From NCBI RefSeq assembly GCF_001583435.1, contig NZ_CP013251.1, positions 121,001 to 185,000 of the forward strand: DNA of 64,000 bases, written 5' to 3'. Below, piece by piece: positions 18,543-27,542 of this stretch (position 1 is its first letter; every line of letters begins with the position of its first letter). The translations under genes and the position numbers were made by a program. This stretch comes from Endozoicomonas montiporae CL-33 (GTDB lineage: Bacteria; Pseudomonadota; Gammaproteobacteria; Pseudomonadales; Endozoicomonadaceae). The notes under the pieces are model-generated. The model was not told the DNA's origin. It worked only from the letters and a program-made list of their open reading frames with translations, and did not search any database.

Positions 18543-20143
18543 CTAGGTTCTGGCGGGACAGAATCAGTGCAGTAGGCGCTGTGTCGGTCTCAAGTGCTGA
18601 TTTCCATGCGACAGCCGTTTCAACCGTGTCACAGGGACGCCAGGTCACCATGTTCGGTGTCATACGCAAGTTGGCAACCTGCTCCACAGGCTGGTGGGTC
18701 GGGCCGTCTTCACCCAGACCAATGGAGTCGTGGGTATAGACGTGAATGGTGCGCTGTTTCATCAGGGCGGACATACGCAGGGCGTTGCGGGCGTATTCCA
18801 TAAACATCAGGAAGGTGCCGCCATAAGGCACAAAGCCACCGTGCAGGGCAATGCCGTTCATGATGGCACTCATACCAAACTCGCGCACACCGTAGTTCAG
18901 GTAGTTACCCGAAGCCTCTTCTCTGGAAATAGACTGACAATCTTTCCAGAAGGTCAGATTTGATGGTGCGAGATCCGCAGAGCCACCCAACAGTTCCGGC
19001 AGTTCCGGGCCAAACCGGTTGAGTGCATTCTGGGAAGCCTTGCGACTGGCAATCACCTCGCCCTTTTCCTGACAGGCTTTGATATAGGCATCGGCTTTTT
19101 CAGAAAAATCGTCTGGCAGTTCGCCTTGCATACGACGTTGGTATTCTTCAGCCAGTTGTGGGTATTCGGCGCGGTAAGCATCGAACGTCTGCTGCCATTC
19201 ATGTTGCAGGGCGGTGCCTTTTTCAATGCCGTTCCAGACGCTGTAAATGGTTTCAGGCACTTCAAAAGCTTCGCCTTTCCAACCCAGACGCTCTTTGGTC
19301 AGACGAATTTCTTCGGCACCCAAAGGCGCACCGTGGCAGTCTTCCTTACCTTCTTTATTAGGAGAACCAAAACCGATAATGGTTTTGCAGCAGATCAGCG
19401 TCGGCTTTTCCGTTTCTGCCTGAGCGGCTTCAATGGCCGCTCGAATCTGTTCCGGGTCGTGGCCGTCTACCGCACGTAATACCTGCCAGCCATAGGCTTC
19501 AAAACGCTGGGCAGTGTCGTCGGTAAACCAGCCTTCCACTTCACCGTCAATGGAAATACCGTTGTCGTCGTAGAACGCAATGAGCTTACCCAGTCCCAGT
19601 GTTCCCGCCAGCGAACAGACTTCGTGGGAAACACCTTCCATCATGCAGCCGTCACCCAGAAAGGCGTAAGTGTGGTGATCGACAATGGCATGCTGGTCAC
19701 GATTAAACTGGGCTGCCAGTGTCTTTTCCGCAATCGCCATACCTACCGCGTTGGCAATGCCCTGCCCCAGTGGCCCAGTGGTGGTTTCAATACCGGGTGC
19801 ATAACCGTATTCCGGGTGCCCCGGTGTTTTGGAGTGCAGTTGCCGAAATCCTTTCAGATCATCGATAGACAGGTCGTAGCCGGTCAGGTGCAGCAGCGAG
19901 TACAGCAGCATGGAGCCATGACCGTTGGACAGCACAAAACGGTCACGGTTGGTCCAGTCCGGATTGGCGGGGTTATGTACCAGAAACTCACGCCATAATA
20001 CTTCGGCGATATCTGCCATCCCCATTGGGGCACCCGGATGTCCGGAATTGGCTTTCTGTACAGCATCCATACTCAATGCACGGATGGCGTTAGCTCGTTC
20101 CCTGGCGGTTGTCTTTGTCATCTCTTACTCCAGAATCTTATAA

Positions 20144-20989
20144 TCAGGCGGCTGTCGTGCAGTCAGCGCCGGTAACGTACTTTTCAATCAGGCTGGCAAT
20201 GCTGTCGTCGTCATTGCTGCCAATAAACTCATCTGCAACCGATTTCAGAGTTTCGCTGCAGTTGCCCATGGCTACACCCAGACCAGCCATGCGAACCATG
20301 CTGATATCATTGTCGTTGTCGCCGACAGCAATAATATTTTCACGCTCAATGCCCCATCGTTCTGCCAGTCTCAGCAAAGTGCTGCCTTTGGTATTGCCAC
20401 TGTTGGCAATATCAATCCGGTCTACCCAGGAACGCTCACAACTGACGTCAGTCATCGTCTGAATATGCTGGTAGGCAGAAAGGAACTGTTCCTGATCAGT
20501 GTGTGATAAGACGAACTTATGAATAGTGCTGGCCGATTCCATAACGGCCAGGGCATCATCAATCTGCTTTATATTGGGTCTTACGATTTCAGGTTGTGCC
20601 TTTGCCCAGTTGGACAGCCTTTCCATATGCGGATTCAGCACTTCATAGGTCATGGCATCCTCGACATACATCAGAATGTGCATATCCCGATCACGGGCGA
20701 TTTTGATAATCCGGCGTGCCTGATCTTTTGACAGCGGGTTGCTATAAACAGGCTCTGGCTGACTGAAATCCATGATGTACGCGCCATTGCAGCAGATAGC
20801 AGGCGTATCCAGTCCCAGTTCATAATGGTAAGGGCGAACCGCGACATGATGGCGACCGGTTGCCAGTACCACTTTTGCTCCGTGTGCCCGGGCTTCCCTG
20901 ATTGCTTGTTTTGAGCTTTCCAGAATAGTGCCTTTGCTGTTGAGCAAGGTGCCGTCCAGATCAAAAGCAATTAATTTTTTGCTACCCAT
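20144..20989 (-). CDS. Cof-type HAD-IIB sugar-phosphate phosphatase
   Basis: From the ATG at 20989 (MGSKKLIAFDLDGTLLNSKG) the protein has 281 residues. The nucleophile motif DLDGT and the C-terminal VGDNDNDISMVRMAGLGVAMGN define a Cof/YidA/YbiV-like HAD phosphatase. Substrates of such enzymes are sugar phosphates or related metabolites. A methionine two codons upstream (20995) and a TTG at 21028 are alternative starts; an AGGA precedes the chosen ATG. It lies between ptsH and tkt, 23 bases from tkt, so it probably belonged to the same operon. Confidence 0.9.
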   Translation of the reverse strand: MGSKKLIAFDLDGTLLNSKGTILESSKQAIREARAHGAKVVLATGRHHVAVRPYHYELGLDTPAICCNGAYIMDFSQPEPVYSNPLSKDQARRIIKIARDRDMHILMYVEDAMTYEVLNPHMERLSNWAKAQPEIVRPNIKQIDDALAVMESASTIHKFVLSHTDQEQFLSAYQHIQTMTDVSCERSWVDRIDIANSGNTKGSTLLRLAERWGIERENIIAVGDNDNDISMVRMAGLGVAMGNCSETLKSVADEFIGSNDDDSIASLIEKYVTGADCTTAA

Positions 20990-21065
20990 CGTCATTCCTG
21001 AATGCTTGATTGGGAAAACCATTTTCAATCACGAGTATTAAGAATGGCTTTCAGAACGGTGAAAT

Positions 21066-21092
21066 AAAAAGGCAGCCATGAATGACTGCCTT
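21066..21092 (-). terminator. intrinsic terminator or attenuator after ptsH
   Basis: AAGGCAG (21069-21075) pairs with CTGCCTT (21086-21092), and on the minus strand the stem is followed by a TTTTT run. It sits just past the ptsH stop, so it would lower transcription into the HAD-tkt-ptsI part of the operon. Confidence 0.7.
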
Positions 21093-21100
21093 GTTCAAAG

Positions 21101-21361
21101 TTAACCTTCCAGCTGGGCAACAAAGTCGGTGAGGTACTTCACCGCTTCAAACTCATCCGCACCGTCTGCATGAATCTGAATCACGTCGTCTTTGCAGATG
21201 CCAGCGCCCATCAGCTTCATCAGACTTTTACCACTGACTTTTTTCTCGCCTTTCTGCACCGTGATATCGCTTTCAAACTGCTTGCAGGCTCTGACGAAGT
21301 TCTTGCCGGGACGGGTGTGCAGGCCGTTTTCGTTGACGATGGTGACTTCTACTGTTTGCAT
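21101..21361 (-). CDS. ptsH: phosphocarrier protein HPr
   Basis: The 86-residue protein MQTVEVTIVNENGLHTRPGK has the active histidine of HPr in NGLHTRP (residue 15) and the conserved serine region KKVSGKSLMKLMGAG. It accepts phosphate from Enzyme I and gives it to sugar-specific EIIA. The ATG at 21361 gives a full-length HPr; a longer upstream reading is in a different gene's frame region and is not credible. It begins 55 bases after the ulaF remnant, so this HPr was most likely dedicated to the ascorbate PTS of the same operon. Confidence 0.96.
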   Translation of the reverse strand: MQTVEVTIVNENGLHTRPGKNFVRACKQFESDITVQKGEKKVSGKSLMKLMGAGICKDDVIQIHADGADEFEAVKYLTDFVAQLEG

Positions 21362-21416
21362 GGTCTTACTTCCTGAATTCTGGTCTTGAATACTTTCTTT
21401 ATTACTTCTGGCTTTA

Positions 21417-21862
21417 CTACTTCTGACCGTAATAAGCGTTCGCGCCGTGTTTGCGCAGGTAATGCTTGTCCAGCAGGGTGCTGTCGATATCAGACAATCT
21501 TGGATTAATGGTGATGGAGCGAAATGCCATCTTGGCCACTTCTTCCATGACGACTGCATTGTGAACCGAGTCCATAGCATTCTTGCCCCAGGCAAAAGGC
21601 CCGTGCTGGAACACAATGATGCCCGGAATCGACATCGGGTCCTGATCGGCAATGGTCTCAATGATCACATTGCCGGTTTCCACTTCATATTCGCCCTGGA
21701 TTTCGTCTTCCGTCAGTGCACGGGTGCAGGGAATCTCGCCGTAAAAATAGTCGGCATGTGTCGTTCCCAGTGCCGGAACCGCACAACCTGCCTGAGCCCA
21801 GGAGGTAATGTAGGATGAGTGGGTATGAACAACTCCCCCGATCTGTTCATACGCTTTATAAA
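21417..21862 (-). pseudogene. ulaF: ulaF remnant (L-ribulose-5-phosphate 4-epimerase, C-terminal part)
   Basis: Only the last 148 or so codons of an AraD/UlaF/SgbE-type epimerase remain: [38 protein letters not shown], then [11 protein letters not shown] and a C-terminal [17 protein letters not shown]. The zinc-binding HTHS motif is present but the N-terminal third, including the start codon and substrate-binding glycines, is missing. The break coincides exactly with the end of an insertion sequence at 21863. UlaF converts L-ribulose-5-phosphate to D-xylulose-5-phosphate at the end of ascorbate catabolism. The remnant has no start of its own. Confidence 0.92.
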
Positions 21863-23557
21863 CCTAAATTCATCACTTGAGAATCCCGACTAAACTGTAA
21901 CCCCATCTGCGAAGAGGGATACAGATGATTTTTCCACCAAAATCTGTTCACCCAAAAGGTGAACTTAAAGAACTCAGCAAAAAGTGCTCAACGACCTCTC
22001 TTGAAGTGGACACGTTTGAGGGAAAAATCCATGTTGAGTGGGAACCTGGCGCATCAGTCACACCAATGGGGCAGTTACCCTTTTTTATTCAGTTTTTAAA
22101 AACAGGTTGTAGATTTGAACCATGGGTTGAAGATTGCCCTTTAACTTACAAAAGCAATAACGCACCTGAAAAAGTTAATGTAATAGGTTCCCTTTTTCTC
22201 TCAATACTCTCAGGTCACAAACGTTATGCTCATATTGGAACGTTAACCGGGGATGGAGTGAATCCCAAATTACTGGGTATGACAAAGGTAGTCAGTGATG
22301 ATTCTGCTCGTCGGGGTTTACTCAAAATAGATGAGAAAGAAGGTGTTGAATGGATGCAGCATCATTTGCAGGAATGCTATGAACCCTTATTAAAGTTACC
22401 ATGGATATTAGATGTCGACGTTACGATAAAAACCATTTACGGAAGTCAGGAAGGAGCAGAAACAGGTTATAACCCTCATAAGAAAGGGCGTCCTTCACAT
22501 ACTTATCATTCTTACATGATGGCTAATTTAAAGCTGGTTCTTGATGTTGAAGTTCAGCCCGGTGATAAAGGAAACAGTAAGCATTCATTGCCCGGTTTAA
22601 TAAATCTATTAAACCGTCTACCAAAAGAGTGTTGGCCTGAATTTGTTCGAGGTGATTGTGACTGGGGCAGTGACAGAGTGATGTCAGAACTCGAACAAGC
22701 AAATTGTGGTTATCTATTCAAAGTAAAGAAGACAGCCAACGTCAAAAAGTCCATATACCATGCGCACTGTAGCGGGGGATGGGTTCGCTACAACAGATAT
22801 TGGGAAGGCAAGGAGTCAGAATTAAAACTAGGTGGTTGGGAGAAATCAAGACGAATCATTATTGTTCGAAGAAGATTATCAGGTGATTCTCTGTTGCTGG
22901 AGAAAGAGAATAATAAGAAGCAAAAAGAAATCGCTTTTATCTCAGACCCTGAAAACATCAAACTCTTTGAGTACTCAGTATTAGTGACCAGTCTTGATAA
23001 TGACGTTGTATCCATCATAGATCATTACAGAGACAGAGCTGACTGTGAAAATAATTTTGATGAAATCAAAAATCACTGGGGATGGGGAGGTTACACAACC
23101 AAGGATATAAAGCGATGTCGTATTCTATCAAGGATGGTTGCACTGGCATATAACTGGTGGACTTTGTTTGTAAGACTGAGCAATCCTGATTCGCATAAAG
23201 AAGCAATAACCAGCAGGCCATTATTGATGAGTGCTATTGGCAAGTTAACAGAGAGTGGGCGTAAGAAAAAAATAACGATTACCAGTCAGCATAATTTGAT
23301 AAAAAAGATCCAAACAATGCAGGAAGATCTCTGTGTATTTTTTGATGCCATTAAGAAGACTGCAGCGCAGTTGACTCCAATTGATATCTGGTGCCGAATA
23401 TTAACGAGGGCTGTGTCGAAATTTTTAACAAAAGGTGAAATTATTACGCCTGTCCAGCTTATTAACTCAAGTTAAGCGAAAGCAAGGTTTAGCAGGATAG
23501 TAGCTGGCATTGCTCTCTTAGAGCGCGGTGGGTAATCGCTCAACTGCTGAATTTAGG
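21863..23557 (+). mobile_element. DDE insertion sequence at the ulaG-ulaF deletion junction
   Basis: The 1,695-bp element has inverted ends CCTAAATTCATCACTTGAG (left) and CCTAAATTCAGCAGTTGAG (right, read inward). The left end cuts into ulaF and the right end into the last codons of ulaG. No target duplication is seen: the left flank is TTTATAAA and the right flank TTCAATGG. The family is uncertain; the transposase resembles IS4/IS1380-type DDE enzymes. Its direction is opposite to the two 1,720-bp elements around it. Confidence 0.88.
21925..23475 (+). CDS. DDE transposase (IS4/IS1380-like superfamily)
   Basis: The 516-residue protein has a clear DDE core: LDVDVTIKTIYGSQEGAETG near residue 165 with the first aspartate, EFVRGDCDWGSDRVMSELE near 240 with the second, and YRDRADCENNFDEIKNHWGW near 375 with the catalytic glutamate. 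The lead-in GYNPHKKGRPSHTYHSYM is typical of its subgroup. The frame is intact. It shares no obvious close similarity with the IS1380-like transposases flanking this region and was a separate arrival. Confidence 0.88.
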   Translation: MIFPPKSVHPKGELKELSKKCSTTSLEVDTFEGKIHVEWEPGASVTPMGQLPFFIQFLKTGCRFEPWVEDCPLTYKSNNAPEKVNVIGSLFLSILSGHKRYAHIGTLTGDGVNPKLLGMTKVVSDDSARRGLLKIDEKEGVEWMQHHLQECYEPLLKLPWILDVDVTIKTIYGSQEGAETGYNPHKKGRPSHTYHSYMMANLKLVLDVEVQPGDKGNSKHSLPGLINLLNRLPKECWPEFVRGDCDWGSDRVMSELEQANCGYLFKVKKTANVKKSIYHAHCSGGWVRYNRYWEGKESELKLGGWEKSRRIIIVRRRLSGDSLLLEKENNKKQKEIAFISDPENIKLFEYSVLVTSLDNDVVSIIDHYRDRADCENNFDEIKNHWGWGGYTTKDIKRCRILSRMVALAYNWWTLFVRLSNPDSHKEAITSRPLLMSAIGKLTESGRKKKITITSQHNLIKKIQTMQEDLCVFFDAIKKTAAQLTPIDIWCRILTRAVSKFLTKGEIITPVQLINSS

Positions 23558-24315
23558 TTCAATGGTGAAGCAGTCGTCAAAACCGCGAGGGTGCTGATAT
23601 TCCATACGACCCAGGTCGGTCGGGTAGGTGTATTTGCCGCCTACCTGCCAGAAGAACGGAGCAAACTGATATTGCAGACGGTCTTTCTTCATTTCCCACA
23701 GAACCTTGATTTCACGCGGGTCGTTCTGGAAGTTTGCCCAGATGTCGTGATGGAAAGGCATCACCACCTTGGTCTTCAGGGATTCGCCCATGCGCAGGAT
23801 ATCGGAAGCAGTCATCTTGTCGGTGATACCGCGCGGGTTTTCGCCGAAGGAACCCAGGGCAACGTCAATCTGGTGTTCGTTACCGTGCTTGGCGTAGTAG
23901 TTGGAGTAGTGGGAATCACCGCTGTGGTACAGGTTGCCGCCCGGGGTCTTGATCAGGTAGTTCACTGCACGCTTGTCCATGCCGTCAGGCAGCTGGTTTT
24001 TGGCTTCAACGCCTACGGGCAGTGTGATCAGGGCTGTACGGTCGAAAGATTCCAGGGCTACAATTTCCATGTCGCCTACTTTCACGGTGTCACCGGGCTT
24101 AACTGTAATGCAACGCTCGGCTGGAACGCCCCACTCTGTCCACATTTTCACACAGGCTTCAGGGCCAATGAAGGGAACCGAGTCGTCGCAGTTTTGCAGA
24201 ACAGCAGCAGCTACGTTGATATCAATGTGGTCGTTGTGATCGTGGGTGGACAGAATGGCATCCACTTCCTTAATGGCGAATGGGTCCATTACGAAAGGAG
24301 AGGTGCGCAGGTTAG

Positions 24316-26035
24316 CCCGGATATTTCATAAACAAGCAGCAACTACCATCCCATCCTCTTAATTTTGGACTTTTCCGCAAGCCTGTTGCTCTGTTAACCA
24401 TGTGAAAGACATTGCAGCCCATACTTGCTTACAGATTAGACGCTAATCAACGAATCCTGCTATTTCAGGATAACGGAAAGCCCCAAAGCTCTTTCATCTG
24501 GTTGCTATGTACCTTGATTGAGTATTATGAAAGTTGCTACCCCGGTCGAAGTATCGGCATCTGGTAAAAGACTTCTGTCACATGCTGCAAAAGCCTCTTG
24601 AATGGGCAGCTACGTGGCAGATGAAGTTTAATTCGGTCTTTATATTCAACCACTTTGACTGCAACTTTACAGAGCTTCATGATCACCGTTGATGGCTGCG
24701 CTTTTTCCAGCTCCGTACCTTTCAAAGTCTTGGTTCTTAACTCATAGTGCAAAACATAAGCGGCACAGGCATAAAACATTCTCAAATGGTTAGCCAAAAA
24801 GCCCTGATCGGACAATCTGTCGCCGGACAGATCACTTTTCAGATGTTTGATGAAGTTCTCATCCTGTCCTCTTGGACAGTAAAGCTCTTCATAAATTACC
24901 TCTGGAGAAGCTTCCTTCATCGACGTCACAATGAAACGAGGGTTGTCGCCTTTTTGGTTGACCTCCGCCTTGTAAATTATCCGGGTATCGAGACCTTTCC
25001 AGCTCTTGGCCTGGTATTCTGCTTCCCCGTAAAGTCTGAGCCGATCAGGTTCTGGCATGTTGTTCAGTCTTGCCAGCTCAGTCTTGACCTTCAGAGCTTG
25101 ACGCGCTTCATCCAACAACTCTTTGGCTTTTGGCCGCAAAGCCGTTTTGTGGCCTGCACCTTTGCCCAAGACATAATCCGAATGAGGGGCATTCTGAACC
25201 ACCCACATTAACTCTGGTTGAGCGAAGTGGCTGTCTCCCCGAACCAGTAGATGGGTTTTCGGCCACTTTTTCCGAAGCAGCCGAATGACCCGTTCGAGAA
25301 TAGCTGCATTTTCCTTGCCCGTTGGGGTTTTCCCCGGACGAAGAATCGCCGTAATCAGCTTGCCGCTGAGTCCCTCAAAAATCATCAGGGGCAAGTAGCA
25401 GTAGTCCTGATATTTGGCATTAAACAGGTTCATCTGCTGGCCACCATGAGTAATGGCCGGTGTATGATCAAGATCGATAACGATCACCGGAGGTGGCAGC
25501 TTGTAACTGCTGATAAAGTGATGCACAAATGCTTCAGCCATCCTGTAAATGTCGGAGCGGGTCATAGATTGTCCCAGCCGGGTAAAAGTGGGCGCTGATG
25601 CGAGATGGTTATCGCTGTCCAACGGATTGCGACCAGTGGCCAGTTTGAACATAGGGTCTTTACGCAAACGGTTACTGTCGTTGGCATCTTCATAGCCGCA
25701 GGCCATTTGCAGAACCCGCTGAACCAGAAGTTCTTTCAGGGAGTGGTCGATATAGGATTGATGGCGTCTGTCATTGATGGCATCAGTCATTTTGCAGATA
25801 AGACCGCTCTGCAGAATGGTTTCCCGTAGCAGCAGAGTGCCAAAGTCAGAAGATAACTCCCCACCATTGAAGTCTGCCCGGATGGTTTTTCCATTTGAGG
25901 GATGAAAACGAAGCTGTTCTTGTGTAGATTTGGGCATGGCAAGTTCCGGTTTGCTTCTTCCGAAGCTTTCTTTTGGTCGACCCAATTATATCAAGTGATT
26001 GGGCGGAACTTGCCTCCTTTTATGAAATATTCGGG
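24316..26035 (-). mobile_element. IS1380-like insertion sequence, copy B (in ulaG)
   Basis: The second 1,720-bp copy has the same ends as the one at 16823-18542. It is flanked by the 4-bp duplication TTAG (24312-24315 and 26036-26039). It lies in the same orientation as copy A, 7.5 kb away, and differs at only about seven bases (for instance AGG/AAA near 24486 and ATA/GAG-type changes near 24990). It is thus a very recent duplicate. Confidence 0.95.
24537..25985 (-). CDS. IS1380-family DDE transposase, copy B
   Basis: This 482-residue transposase is identical to copy A except for one conservative change (KGIDTRI there, KGLDTRI here, near residue 330). Motifs and frame are intact. See the first copy for domain details; the likely start is again the internal MPKSTQEQLRF (25937). 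Confidence 0.9.
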   Translation of the reverse strand: MGRPKESFGRSKPELAMPKSTQEQLRFHPSNGKTIRADFNGGELSSDFGTLLLRETILQSGLICKMTDAINDRRHQSYIDHSLKELLVQRVLQMACGYEDANDSNRLRKDPMFKLATGRNPLDSDNHLASAPTFTRLGQSMTRSDIYRMAEAFVHHFISSYKLPPPVIVIDLDHTPAITHGGQQMNLFNAKYQDYCYLPLMIFEGLSGKLITAILRPGKTPTGKENAAILERVIRLLRKKWPKTHLLVRGDSHFAQPELMWVVQNAPHSDYVLGKGAGHKTALRPKAKELLDEARQALKVKTELARLNNMPEPDRLRLYGEAEYQAKSWKGLDTRIIYKAEVNQKGDNPRFIVTSMKEASPEVIYEELYCPRGQDENFIKHLKSDLSGDRLSDQGFLANHLRMFYACAAYVLHYELRTKTLKGTELEKAQPSTVIMKLCKVAVKVVEYKDRIKLHLPRSCPFKRLLQHVTEVFYQMPILRPG

Positions 26036-26316
26036 TTAGGCTGCAGCTTCTCAACACCCGCCATGCGCTGCATCTGGTGTTGCTTTTTCATCAGAGGATT
26101 GCCGTGGGTGCGCTTGCCGGTACCACACCAGAAATCAACACAGATGTTGGTGCTACCTTCAGACTTTACCCAGATGCCGGTGCAGCCCAGCCACCACATG
26201 GCGAACGTGCCGGGCTGAACCTGTTCCTGTTCAATCTCTTCATTCAGCCAGGTTCCCCACTCGGGGAAAGTGTTTAGGATCCAGGACTCTCTGGTAATAT
26301 CGCTGACACGGTTCAT

Positions 26317-26709
26317 CAATCAATCCTCTACTTCTAACTGGTCAAGCAGTGTTCTGCTCTGTTGTGAGCTGTTGTGATTTGCTAATCACTGTAATGACCT
26401 AAGTTGATTATTTAAAGTGATCTAAGTCAATTGTTTTCATTTGTAATCATTAAGATTGACATGAATCATCAAAAACTTGCATGGAAAAATAGAAAAACAG
26501 GCATATAAGTAACAAAAAAGTTTAATAAAATCAGATAGATATATGAATTTGTCAGATAGGGATTGAAAAAGATGCATCCAGCAAGGATTTCTAATCATTT
26601 ACAATCATAAAAATGATCATATAATCATTTATGTAATCATGGCGGCAGACAGGTAAGAACCTATATGAGCCTTGAAGAACGAGGCCGTGAATAACAATGG
26701 TGCAACGAT
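26317..26709. promoter_or_regulatory. divergent ulaG-ulaR control region
   Basis: These 393 bases between the divergent ulaG and ulaR starts are very AT-rich and hold no gene. They contain a perfect palindrome GTGATTTGCTAATCAC near 26375 and many copies of the core AATCAT, mostly in two groups (about 26375-26470 and 26590-26640). Such spaced repeats fit a DeoR-type repressor that loops DNA between distant operators, as known for E. coli UlaR. Confidence 0.6.
26590..26640. promoter_or_regulatory. AATCAT repeat cluster, probable UlaR operator
   Basis: Within 51 bases the word AATCAT occurs four times on the plus strand (CTAATCATTTAC, ACAATCATAA, TATAATCATTTATG, GTAATCATGG) and the inverse ATGAT once. 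The cluster ends 69 bases before the ulaR start. It is a candidate for autoregulation by UlaR. Confidence 0.5.
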
Positions 26710-27495
26710 ATGAACGAACAGCTCAGGCACTCGGAAATACTGAGTTACTTGAAAGAAATGGGGCAGATCAGTGTGCAGGAGCTGGTCAGCCAGTTTTCAA
26801 TTTCTCCTGCAACAGCCCGACGGGACATCAATAAATTAAACGACCTTGGGCGTTTGCATAAGGTTCGTAACGGGGCTGTTAATCTGGAGAATACACCGGA
26901 AACAGCTCAACCGGTGCCTGCACCGGTTTATCAGCTGATGAGTCCACCGGCTGACGCCGTTCATAATCCCGTAGAAAAAAACCGCATTGCAGAAGTGGCT
27001 GCCAGTCTCTGCAAAGAGGGAGAAAGTGTCATCATCAACTGTGGCACAACCGCCTTTATAATGGGCGCGAAACTGGCCGGGCGTGATGTGCAGGTTATTA
27101 CCAACTACCTGCCACTGGCAAACCACCTGATCATTGAAAAGCATGAGAAGGTCATCATCCTGGGTGGTCAGTATTATGCAGGTTCAAGCAGTACCATGAC
27201 GCCGTTTGAAGGTGATGCCCAGCTTTATTCAGCACATTACATGTTTACCAGTGGTGCCGGTCTTACTGATCAGGGGCTGACCAAGGTCGACCCCATGACA
27301 GTGATGGTTGAGCAGAGAATGCTGAAACAGGCCGACAAGCTGGTGGTGCTGGTTGACAGCAGCAAACTGGGAGTAAGGAGTGGCTTGCTGTTTTGTCGCG
27401 CCAGCGAGATAGATATTCTGATTACCGGACGGGAAGCTGATCCGGACATTCTGAAAGCCCTCGAACAAAAAGGGATAGAGATTGTATTAGCGTAG
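26710..27495 (+). CDS. ulaR: DeoR-family repressor, UlaR-type
   Basis: The 261-residue protein has the DeoR layout. An N-terminal winged helix-turn-helix reads SILSYLKEMGQISVQELV-like at residues 7-25 (here SEILSYLKEMGQISVQELVS) with FSISPATARRDINKLNDLG following. The C-terminal sugar-phosphate-binding domain has NCGTTAFIMGAKLAGRDVQV near 115 and VDSSKLGVRSGL near 217. It is divergent from ulaG, as in enterobacteria where UlaR represses ulaG and ulaA-F and responds to ascorbate-6-phosphate. It appears intact although its target operon is destroyed. Transaldolase follows 47 bases downstream. Confidence 0.9.
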   Translation: MNEQLRHSEILSYLKEMGQISVQELVSQFSISPATARRDINKLNDLGRLHKVRNGAVNLENTPETAQPVPAPVYQLMSPPADAVHNPVEKNRIAEVAASLCKEGESVIINCGTTAFIMGAKLAGRDVQVITNYLPLANHLIIEKHEKVIILGGQYYAGSSSTMTPFEGDAQLYSAHYMFTSGAGLTDQGLTKVDPMTVMVEQRMLKQADKLVVLVDSSKLGVRSGLLFCRASEIDILITGREADPDILKALEQKGIEIVLA

Positions 27496-27542
27496 GTTGG
27501 GGAGCCTGCGTTTTGAAACAGTAAAACAACCGGAGTAATTGT

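Larger units (their letters stand above)
16397..20121 (-). pseudogene. tkt: transketolase interrupted by an IS1380-like element
   Basis: The 5' part (18543-20121) encodes [20 protein letters not shown] through SRQNLA, including [18 protein letters not shown] and the thiamine-diphosphate site [10 protein letters not shown]. The 3' part (16397-16822) resumes at [19 protein letters not shown] and runs to the end. Removing the element and one copy of its CTAG target duplication restores a single frame of 2,001 bases (666 residues), the usual length of transketolase. The enzyme shuttles two-carbon units in the non-oxidative pentose phosphate pathway. As it stands, the N-terminal piece ends with about ten IS-encoded residues and loses the C-terminal domain, so activity is not expected. 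It lies between the HAD phosphatase and ptsI in a former sugar PTS operon. Confidence 0.95.
23540..26316 (-). pseudogene. ulaG: L-ascorbate-6-phosphate lactonase interrupted by an IS1380-like element
   Basis: The 5' part (26036-26316) encodes [20 protein letters not shown] through GVEKLQPN. The 3' part (23540-24311) resumes at [20 protein letters not shown] and includes the metal-binding [15 protein letters not shown] and the segment [19 protein letters not shown]. Removing the element and one TTAG copy restores a frame of 350 residues, as in E. coli UlaG (354). The final residues are changed: after CFTIEP the frame runs into the end of the 21863-23557 element and stops as KFSS. UlaG opens ascorbate-6-phosphate to 3-keto-L-gulonate-6-phosphate. 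With the start separated from the catalytic half, the enzyme should be inactive. Confidence 0.95.

Noticed and set aside
23528-24331. 267-residue plus-strand frame opposite ulaG
   Set aside because: Antisense of the ulaG catalytic half; no motif, and it would cross into the IS end.
26363-26392. CRP-like site TGTGATTTGCTAATCAC
   Set aside because: The half-sites are 8 rather than 6 bases apart, so the fit to CRP is poor; it is better read as part of the AATCA-type operator region.
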